Made by a program: the position numbers and the translations under genes. From an uncultured Lachnospiraceae bacterium (GTDB lineage Bacteria > Bacillota > Clostridia > Lachnospirales > Lachnospiraceae): a DNA stretch of 43,681 bases. The stretch lies in contig CANQHZ010000025.1 of NCBI GenBank assembly GCA_947623805.1, positions 1 through 43,681 on the forward strand, written 5' to 3'. Every line of letters starts with the position of its first letter. The first letter of the stretch is position 1. Positions 18,084-26,260 of this stretch are shown here, in pieces. The notes below the pieces were generated by a model. That model did not search any database, was not told where the DNA came from, and saw nothing but the letters and a program-made list of their open reading frames with translations.

Positions 18084-18776
18084 ATGAAAAAGAAGAAAAC
18101 ATTTGTTATGTTTGGCGTTGCTATGGCAATGGTTGCAATGCTTGGCGGTTGCGGAAACAAAGCTGAAACTCAAGATGACGGCAATGGAATTGCAGGGTCC
18201 GGTGTTACGCTTGAAAATGCTGATGGGTGGGGGTATTGTGCTTATAATGAAGATAAGCCTGCTACATTATTCCTTTTTAAAGATGACACATTGGTTTTCT
18301 GCACATATGATGGCAAAGACCCGAATGGAGAGAGCCAAAGCGATATACCTTATGATGAAGTAAAGCATTGTTATTTTGATGAAAAAGGTCTTGCAATTAC
18401 ATATAATACTATTACGGAGGGTGGTGTTTGTAGTAATCTTGAAAATGTAGTATTTTCAGACAGAGTTACCGGCATAGTAGGTAGTGAAAATGAATTTTTT
18501 GGCAGCGTGACGAGCATAGAGATTCCCAATAGTGTCAAAGAGATAGGTGCTGGGTCATTTTTTGGATTTAGCAGCTTGGAGAGCATAACGATTCCTGACA
18601 GTGTTACAAGTATAGCCGTGAATGCATTTGAGGGCTGCAGCAGCCTGACAGACGTAGAAATCAACAGCAGCAAGATAAATATAGATGCAGGTGCATTTAA
18701 AGGCTGCAGCAGTTTGTCGTCACAAACACTGGAAAAACTTGAAAGCTTGGGTTATGATAGTTCAAAAGATGCTTAA
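18084..18776 (+). CDS. Lipoprotein with BspA-like leucine-rich repeats
   Basis: A 230-residue exported lipoprotein. The signal peptide (KKKK then a hydrophobic core) ends in lipobox LGGC at about residue 23. Residues 50-125 are an acidic region without a clear family. Residues about 135-215 are LRR_5/BspA repeats: VTSIEIPNSVKEIGAGSFFG, LESITIPDSVTSIAVNAFEG and LTDVEINSSKINIDAGAFKG. In larger BspA proteins such repeats mediate binding to surfaces or host proteins; with only about three repeats, the role here is unknown. AAGGAG lies 9 nt before the ATG. It is a stand-alone unit between a promoter and a terminator. Confidence 0.85.
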   Translation: MKKKKTFVMFGVAMAMVAMLGGCGNKAETQDDGNGIAGSGVTLENADGWGYCAYNEDKPATLFLFKDDTLVFCTYDGKDPNGESQSDIPYDEVKHCYFDEKGLAITYNTITEGGVCSNLENVVFSDRVTGIVGSENEFFGSVTSIEIPNSVKEIGAGSFFGFSSLESITIPDSVTSIAVNAFEGCSSLTDVEINSSKINIDAGAFKGCSSLSSQTLEKLESLGYDSSKDA

Positions 18777-18804
18777 AATGCCAATTAAAATATAGAATAT
18801 ATGC

Positions 18805-18846
18805 AAAAGCAGCGTTATTTCATAAAATGAAAGCGCTGCTTTTTGT
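18805..18846 (+). terminator. Rho-independent terminator after the LRR lipoprotein gene
   Basis: AAAAGCAGCG (18805-18814) pairs with CGCTGCTTTT (18834-18843). The inner bases (ATTTCAT with ATGAAA) pair further, and a T-run follows. Confidence 0.85.
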
Positions 18847-18880
18847 GTGCGGTATTTTTTGTTTTTATATTTTAGCCAAT

Positions 18881-18909
18881 TTGAGTGGAATAACGGAAAA
18901 TTATATGAT
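18881..18909 (+). promoter_or_regulatory. Putative promoter of leuD copy 2
   Basis: TTGAGT (18881-18886), 17-bp spacer, TATGAT (18904-18909), ahead of the gene at 18975. Confidence 0.45.
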
Positions 18910-18974
18910 ACAATAATAAAATACTTAAAGCAACAATAAATATAGAGGATTGCTTATATAAACAGGAGGCAAAA

Positions 18975-19466
18975 ATGGACAAATTTACAGGAAAAATATG
19001 GGTATTGGGCGATGATATAGATACGGACATAATCATACCGACAGAGTACCTTGCCCTTAAAACAGTTCAGGATATGGCGCCGTATGCGTTTTCGCCCTTG
19101 CGCCCTGAACTGGCGGCGAAAATCAAGGAAGGCGATATAATCGTAGCGGGAAAAAATTTTGGCTGCGGTTCATCAAGAGAACAGGCGCCTGAAATAATAA
19201 AAGCGCTCGGAATAAAGTGCGTGATTGCAAAATCTTTCGCAAGAATATTTTTCAGGAACTCAATAAACAACGGGTTGCTGCTGATTGAAAACAGCGACCT
19301 TCGTGACAATGTAAGCGAAGGCGACGAAATTACGGTAACGATCAATGAAGCAATAGAACACAAAGGCAGAAAATATCCTATCGCGTCACTTCCGCAAAAC
19401 CTTGTAGACATAATAAACGCGGGCGGTCTTGTCAAGGCTATGCGCAAATTGAACGGGATGGGTTAG
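18975..19466 (+). CDS. leuD: Isopropylmalate dehydratase-type small subunit, copy 2
   Basis: A 163-residue paralogue of the copy at 12770. Shared motifs are DDIDTDIIIPTEYL, KNFGCGSSREQAPE and CVIAKSFARIFFRNSINNGL. The specificity-loop position reads YLAL rather than YLLF, so the two copies probably differ in substrate or partner. CAGGAGG lies 7 nt before the ATG. The large subunit of this pair is downstream at 19755, but a small minus-strand gene and a separate promoter lie between them, so the two subunits need not share a transcript. Confidence 0.87.
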   Translation: MDKFTGKIWVLGDDIDTDIIIPTEYLALKTVQDMAPYAFSPLRPELAAKIKEGDIIVAGKNFGCGSSREQAPEIIKALGIKCVIAKSFARIFFRNSINNGLLLIENSDLRDNVSEGDEITVTINEAIEHKGRKYPIASLPQNLVDIINAGGLVKAMRKLNGMG

Positions 19467-19470
19467 CTGA

Positions 19471-19656
19471 TTATTTTTTGCCGCGCGCCAATTCACGGAT
19501 TGCGTCAATAAATACGGCTAAATCAGCGATAAGCCAGATTATTCCGCTTACAGCGCCGACAGTTATCGGCATTTCATAGTTGTTGTTAAGAACGGCTATT
19601 CCAAATGATATTACCATAATCAGACCGCTTATGACTAATACAATTTTTGCAAGCAT
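19471..19656 (-). CDS. Small two-helix membrane protein
   Basis: A 61-residue hydrophobic protein of unknown function with two predicted membrane helices (about residues 3-23 and 30-50) joined by NNNYEMP and ending in a basic tail (RELARGKK). The start ending at 19656 has GGGGTG 5 nt upstream; an in-frame ATG 39 nt earlier has no site and lies over the leuC2 promoter. It sits antisense between leuD and leuC copy 2. Size and clean start suggest a real gene, but short hydrophobic frames can arise by chance. Confidence 0.6.
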   Translation of the reverse strand: MLAKIVLVISGLIMVISFGIAVLNNNYEMPITVGAVSGIIWLIADLAVFIDAIRELARGKK

Positions 19657-19673
19657 AAAAACACCCCGCTTGG

Positions 19674-19701
19674 TTGAGTATTGTAGTTCTGACACTATAA
19701 T
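19674..19701 (+). promoter_or_regulatory. Putative promoter of leuC copy 2
   Basis: TTGAGT (19674-19679), 16-bp spacer, TATAAT (19696-19701), upstream of ATG 19755 and divergent from the small membrane gene. Confidence 0.5.
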
Positions 19702-19754
19702 ACCACAATCAGCCGCATGAACACAATATAATCAAACAGAAACGGAGAAGAAAA

Positions 19755-21002
19755 ATGGGAGCAACAATCATACAAAAAATCATCAAAAATAACACAGGCA
19801 TAGATGCAAAAGCGGGCGACATCGTGACAGTAAATGTTGACCGCGTCATGATACACGACATATTTATTCCGTTTGTGGCGTCAAAATTTGAGGAGATGGG
19901 CTTTACAAAGATATGGAACCCCGACAAGGCAGTGCTTATCTATGACCATCTTGTACCCGCAAGTCAGGTAGACGACACAAGGCATTTCCGTATCGGCAAT
20001 GAGTTTGTGGAAAAATACGGAATGAAAAATATCCACCGCGCAGACGGCATCTGCCACCAGCTTATGACAGAGGCTGGATATGTAAAGCCGGGAGATGTCG
20101 TTTTCGGCACTGACAGCCATACGACTACATACGGATGTGTCGGCGCGTTTTCGTCGGGGATAGGCTACACGGAAATGGCAAGCATACTCGGAACAGGCAC
20201 GCTTTGGGTAAAAGTGCCTGAGACAATTAAAGTAAATATTACAGGCAAACTTCCGGACAATGTTATGGCAAAGGACATTATTCTTAGATTGATTGGTGAT
20301 TTAGGCGCGGACGGCGCGACTTACAAGGCGCTTGAATTTACAGGCGATACAGTCGCAAATATGACAGTAGCGTCAAGAATGTCGATGTCAAATATGGCAG
20401 TCGAGGCGGGGGCAAAGTGCGCCCTGTTTTCACCCGATGAAAAGACGGCGGAGTATTGCAATATCAAGATTACGGACAAGGAGAGAGCGCTTGTCGGCGA
20501 CAGTGACGCGCAGTATTGCCAAGTGATAAATTACCGCGCGGAGGACTTTGTGCCTGTAATGGCGTGTCCTTCAAATGTTGATAATGTAAAGCCTGTATCG
20601 GAGCTTGCAGGAAAAGAGATAAATCAGGTTTTTATCGGCTCATGCACGAATGGGCGCTTAGAGGACTTGATGGCGTCAGCGGAGATTTTAAAAGGAAAAC
20701 ATGTCGCGCCGTTTGTCAAACTCATAGTGACGCCTGCAAGCCGCACTATTTATAGGCAGGCGGTTGAAAACGGCACTATGGCAATACTTGCCGAGGCAGG
20801 CGCGATAATCACGCATCCAAGCTGCGGGCTGTGCTGCGGCAGGACAGGCGGCATTCTGACCGACGGTGAAACGGTTGTCGCCACAAACAACAGAAATTTC
20901 CTTGGACGCATGGGTACATCAAAGGTTCAGATTTATCTTGCATCGCCAAAGTCAGCTGCGACGGCTGCTGTCACGGGGAAGATAACCGTTCCGAGCTTAT
21001 GA
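19755..21002 (+). CDS. leuC: Isopropylmalate dehydratase-type large subunit, copy 2
   Basis: A 415-residue [4Fe-4S] large subunit, the same length as copy 1 but clearly diverged. Cluster ligands are Cys297 in IGSCTNGRLEDL and Cys357/Cys360 in HPSCGLCCGRTGG. The first motif is the standard SCTNGR form, unlike copy 1. FGTDSHTTTYGCVGAFSSGIG and NRNFLGRMG are also family signatures. GGAGAAG precedes the ATG. The stop overlaps the start of the response regulator gene by 4 nt (ATGA), so the two are likely co-translated, an unusual pairing of metabolic enzyme and regulator. Actual substrate unproven. Confidence 0.87.
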   Translation: MGATIIQKIIKNNTGIDAKAGDIVTVNVDRVMIHDIFIPFVASKFEEMGFTKIWNPDKAVLIYDHLVPASQVDDTRHFRIGNEFVEKYGMKNIHRADGICHQLMTEAGYVKPGDVVFGTDSHTTTYGCVGAFSSGIGYTEMASILGTGTLWVKVPETIKVNITGKLPDNVMAKDIILRLIGDLGADGATYKALEFTGDTVANMTVASRMSMSNMAVEAGAKCALFSPDEKTAEYCNIKITDKERALVGDSDAQYCQVINYRAEDFVPVMACPSNVDNVKPVSELAGKEINQVFIGSCTNGRLEDLMASAEILKGKHVAPFVKLIVTPASRTIYRQAVENGTMAILAEAGAIITHPSCGLCCGRTGGILTDGETVVATNNRNFLGRMGTSKVQIYLASPKSAATAAVTGKITVPSL

Positions 21003-21676
21003 GGACAATACTTATATTGGAAGATGACGAGGGCTTGAACAGAGGGCTGTCGGTAAAGCTTGAAAAGGAAGGGTATCGTATATTTTCAGCTTTTGACGCA
21101 GATACGGCGCGCGGCATGTTCAGGCGTGAGCATATTGATATGGTGATAAGCGACATTTCACTTCCACATGAAAACGGGCTTGAATTTGGCAGGTGGGTGC
21201 GCGCGGAAAGCGAGGTATATCTTATATATCTGACCGCGCTTGACACGGAGCTTGACATAGTGAATGGCTACGATTCGGGGGCGGACGACTATATTACAAA
21301 GCCTTTTTCCATTAATGTCCTTGTTTCAAAGGTAAATGCGCTGATGCGAAGGCTGGGCGGCGCGCAGGAGCAGACGGTGTACCGCTGCGGAGGTTTTGAG
21401 GTTTATCCCGATGAAATGCGCGTGAAGCGGGATAACGAGGAGTTAAATTTAAGCAGGACTGAGATAAAGCTGTTGCTGTGCCTTATGGAAAACGCGGAAC
21501 ACATAGTTTCCAAGGAGAGTATTTTGGAAAAGGTGTGGGGGCTTGACGGACAGTTTGTTGATGACAATACTGTGACGGTCAATATCAGCAGGTTAAAGAG
21601 CAAGCTTGGCACGGACTGCATCTCAAACGTCAGGGGATTAGGCTATATATGGGCAAAAAGTGTTACAAAAGCGTGA
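20999..21676 (+). CDS. OmpR/PhoB-type response regulator
   Basis: A 225-residue two-component response regulator. The receiver domain (1-115) has the acidic pair D9/D10, phospho-acceptor D52 (ISDISLP), T79 and K101 (ITKPF). The C-terminal winged helix (about 130-222) ends with the usual NTVTVNISRLKSKLG recognition region and RGLGYIW. It starts inside the end of leuC copy 2. Its likely kinase begins at 22504, with a toxin-antitoxin-like pair in between. A probable target is the TGTAA-repeat promoter of the ABC transporter at 25467-25511. Such systems often sense peptide antibiotics or envelope stress; here that is inference. Confidence 0.93.
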   Translation: MRTILILEDDEGLNRGLSVKLEKEGYRIFSAFDADTARGMFRREHIDMVISDISLPHENGLEFGRWVRAESEVYLIYLTALDTELDIVNGYDSGADDYITKPFSINVLVSKVNALMRRLGGAQEQTVYRCGGFEVYPDEMRVKRDNEELNLSRTEIKLLLCLMENAEHIVSKESILEKVWGLDGQFVDDNTVTVNISRLKSKLGTDCISNVRGLGYIWAKSVTKA

Positions 21677-21787
21677 TAACAAGTTAAAAAGTCAGAATAA
21701 AATCACAAGTGGATCTGCGGCGAAACAGTGAAAATATATTAGTTTAGTATGGTATTTATGAATAGTTGTGTGATTGCTTCATATAAT

Positions 21788-21830
21788 AAAAGTGTACATT
21801 GTTGACATAATGTACACTTTTTGATATTAT
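21788..21830 (+). promoter_or_regulatory. Promoter within a palindrome, upstream of the HicA-like module
   Basis: Perfect 13-bp arms 21788-21800 (AAAAGTGTACATT) and 21809-21821 flank an 8-nt centre. TTGACA (21802-21807) overlaps that centre and TATTAT (21825-21830) follows after 17 bp. A repressor on the palindrome would cover the -35 and spacer, which fits autoregulation by an antitoxin. A TATAAT at 21782-21787 is an alternative -10 but has no matching -35. Confidence 0.55.
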
Positions 21831-21855
21831 GGAGGTATCAAGGGAGATGATGGAT

Positions 21856-22281
21856 ATGTTGATGGAACAGGCTACAAACGTAAGGAAAGAATGGAGCGCG
21901 GTTTGTGATAGCGTGATACACGAAAAACCTAAGTTCATCAAGCGGACAAGGGATAAAATGTGGTTTTCAAGTTTGGAAACTATGAAAAATATTTTGGATA
22001 TCTATCAATTTACTGCTCAGAAATGGATTGAAGAAGACGGAACAGTAACCTTATCATTGAATGAAATAGATCTCGTGGAAAATGGTGAGAATGAAGATGC
22101 TGCCAGATTTAAGCTTGCACAGTCTATTTTAGAATATTCAGTTGATTATTACAATAACTATGCCGTTTACTCTCAAAGTACCAATAGGAAAAGCCATATT
22201 CCATATATTTTCAAAGCGCTGATTATAGACGATGCTAAACAGATTGGAGAAATTATTCAATGCCAAGATGGAGAGAACTAA
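21856..22281 (+). CDS. Candidate antitoxin of a HicA-like pair, unrecognised family
   Basis: A 141-residue soluble, acidic protein I do not recognise. It is mostly helical: an N-terminal region (MLMEQATNVRKEW), a middle WFSSLETMKNILDIYQFTAQ and an acidic stretch ENGENEDAARFKLAQSILEY. No HicB-type RNase H fold or ribbon-helix-helix motif is visible. Start choice: the longest frame begins at ATG 21829, which overlaps the predicted -10, so ATG 21856 with AAGGGAG 9 nt upstream is favoured; 21847 and 21850 are possible. Its end overlaps the HicA-like gene by 22 nt. Position, palindromic promoter and overlap suggest an antitoxin, but this is inference. Confidence 0.65.
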   Translation: MLMEQATNVRKEWSAVCDSVIHEKPKFIKRTRDKMWFSSLETMKNILDIYQFTAQKWIEEDGTVTLSLNEIDLVENGENEDAARFKLAQSILEYSVDYYNNYAVYSQSTNRKSHIPYIFKALIIDDAKQIGEIIQCQDGEN

Positions 22282-22478
22282 AGCGGTTTTGTGACAGGGA
22301 CGGATGGGAGCTATATAAAGATACTGACCACTATTTTTACAGAAAAATAGATCCCGATGGAAAAATCAGATTGACTAAAGTTTCTAAGGGTTCAGGTGAG
22401 ATACACACAAAAATGTGGCAGGAAATATTGAAGAAACAGTTACAGGTTTCGCAGGAGTATTTTAATAGCAAGATTTAG
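22260..22478 (+). CDS. HicA-like toxin candidate
   Basis: A 72-residue basic protein with the HicA layout: a helix and strand (ELKRFCDRDGWELYKDTDHY), a conserved His (H24, in the place of the GSHH motif), a strand with FYRKIDPDG, then KVSKGSGEIHTKMWQEILKK as the closing helix. HicA toxins are double-stranded-RNA-binding-fold mRNA interferases that need the His. The motif here is TDHYFY rather than GSHH, so this is a diverged member. TTGGAGA lies 9 nt before the ATG. It overlaps the upstream partner by 22 nt, which suggests coupled translation. Confidence 0.65.
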   Translation: MPRWRELKRFCDRDGWELYKDTDHYFYRKIDPDGKIRLTKVSKGSGEIHTKMWQEILKKQLQVSQEYFNSKI

Positions 22479-22503
22479 CGGCGAAAATAAGGTGATTATA
22501 TTA

Positions 22504-24960
<2,457 letters not shown>

Positions 24961-25018
24961 TTGGAATGGAATTTTTGACGAAAAATTAATAAAAAATTAA
25001 TAAAAAGATATTGAATGC

Positions 25019-25047
25019 TTTACATGTGGCGAAATATTTGTTACAAT
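25019..25047 (+). promoter_or_regulatory. Promoter of the small coiled-coil protein gene
   Basis: TTTACA (25019-25024), 17-bp spacer, TACAAT (25042-25047). The preceding 50 bp are A/T-rich (two AAAAATTAAT-like repeats) and could act as an UP element. This is the only signal I see in the 131-bp gap after the glycosyltransferase. Confidence 0.6.
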
Positions 25048-25091
25048 ACATACACGACTAAACAACAGCACAAACAAAGGAGCAGAATACT

Positions 25092-25385
25092 ATGATTGAT
25101 AATGAATTATTACTGGCTATTTCAAACATGATGGATAAAAAACTGGACTCAAGATTGAAACCGATAGAAGACAGCATACAGGAAGTTAGAAACGAAGTGC
25201 GTAATGTAAAACTATTCCAAGAAAACGTCCTTCTTCCACGCTTAAATACAATAGAAGCCTGCTATACAAGTACATACGACCGTTATAAAAAATACGCTGA
25301 CAGAATGGAAGCTAATTTTGACGATACAGAGCTTCTCAAAAAAGTTGTGACAGAGCACAGCGAAAAGCTGCAGAAAATTTCTTAA
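25092..25385 (+). CDS. Small coiled-coil protein, function unknown
   Basis: A 97-residue charged, all-helical protein with heptad patterns over residues about 15-60 (LKPIEDSIQEVRNEVRNVKL) and again near the C-terminus (LLKKVVTEHSEKLQKI). No signal peptide, membrane helix or catalytic motif. AAGGAG lies 9 nt upstream of the ATG. It has its own promoter and a strong terminator, so it is a single-gene unit. It may form dimers or bind a partner protein; nothing in context names the partner. Confidence 0.75.
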   Translation: MIDNELLLAISNMMDKKLDSRLKPIEDSIQEVRNEVRNVKLFQENVLLPRLNTIEACYTSTYDRYKKYADRMEANFDDTELLKKVVTEHSEKLQKIS

Positions 25386-25391
25386 AAATTT

Positions 25392-25432
25392 CCCCATATA
25401 AAAGCATACCAAGCTTTTATATGGGGTTTCTT
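25392..25432 (+). terminator. Strong rho-independent terminator
   Basis: A perfect 14-bp stem (25392-25405 with 25413-25426, arms CCCCATATAAAAGC and its complement) around a 7-nt loop, followed by TTTCTTTT. Confidence 0.9.
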
Positions 25433-25466
25433 TTATTCCCGACAATTTTAAAAATAATTACAAAAC

Positions 25467-25511
25467 TGTAACACTTTCTGTAAGCTTTTTGTAATACTCA
25501 TATGATATACT
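25467..25511 (+). promoter_or_regulatory. ABC transporter promoter with three TGTAA direct repeats
   Basis: TGTAA occurs at 25467-25471, 25479-25483 and 25490-25494, spaced 12 and 11 nt (about one helical turn). TATACT (25506-25511) follows, but no good -35 lies 17 bp upstream. Regularly spaced direct repeats over a missing -35 are typical of activation by OmpR-type regulators. The regulator at 20999 is the obvious candidate. Confidence 0.5.
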
Positions 25512-25565
25512 TTCTTACATATAAATCATTATCGCACACAATCAAAGAAAAACGAGGTATTACAT

Positions 25566-26234
25566 ATGAGCACAATTCTAAAAATCAAAGACTTGGTAAA
25601 ATACTACAGCACAGGCGAGACAGTCGTAAAGGCGGTAGATCACATAAGCATAGAAATCGAACGCGGCAGATTTACGGCAATCGTGGGACGTTCGGGTTCA
25701 GGCAAATCCACGCTTCTGCATCTGATAGGCGGATTGGAACGCCCTGACTCAGGCAAAGTCTATATCGACGGCACTGATATTTTTTCACTAAAAAGCGATA
25801 AGCTCGCGCAGTTTCGCCGAAGGAAAATCGGTTTTATATTTCAAGACTACAATTTAATACCGTCGCTCACAGTATGGGAAAATGTAGTGCTTCCGCTTGG
25901 CTTAGATCACAGGCGCGTCAATGAGGCGCAGATAACCGATATTTTGGAGAAAATCGGAATTTCTGACAAGAAAAATTCCCTGCCAAGCACGCTTTCAGGC
26001 GGTCAAAAACAGCGCACAGCAATAGCAAGAGCTCTCGCCGTAGAGCCTGCGATAATCTTAGCTGATGAGCCGACCGGAAACCTCGACTCGCAGACGGAGC
26101 TTGAAGTTATGAGCCTGCTTAAAACATGCGTAAACAAGTACGGTCAGACCTTAGTGATGATAACGCACGACCAGACAATCGCGCAGATGGCGGACAGGAC
26201 TCTGCTCATCACAGACGGAGCTATTAATGAGTGA
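25566..26234 (+). CDS. ABC transporter ATP-binding protein (MacB/BceA-like)
   Basis: A 222-residue ATPase of the MacB/LolD/BceA group. Walker A GRSGSGKS (41-48), Q-loop FIFQDYNLIPSLT, signature LSGGQKQRTAIARAL, Walker B IILADEPTGNLD and switch His MITHD are all intact. It is the cytoplasmic motor for the permease that starts 26 nt downstream. ACGAGGT precedes the ATG by 7 nt. With the kinase and regulator upstream this resembles antimicrobial-peptide-responsive or envelope-stress modules; that function is inferred from context. Confidence 0.95.
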   Translation: MSTILKIKDLVKYYSTGETVVKAVDHISIEIERGRFTAIVGRSGSGKSTLLHLIGGLERPDSGKVYIDGTDIFSLKSDKLAQFRRRKIGFIFQDYNLIPSLTVWENVVLPLGLDHRRVNEAQITDILEKIGISDKKNSLPSTLSGGQKQRTAIARALAVEPAIILADEPTGNLDSQTELEVMSLLKTCVNKYGQTLVMITHDQTIAQMADRTLLITDGAINE

Positions 26235-26260
26235 AAAGATTAAAAATTGAGAGGTAGACT

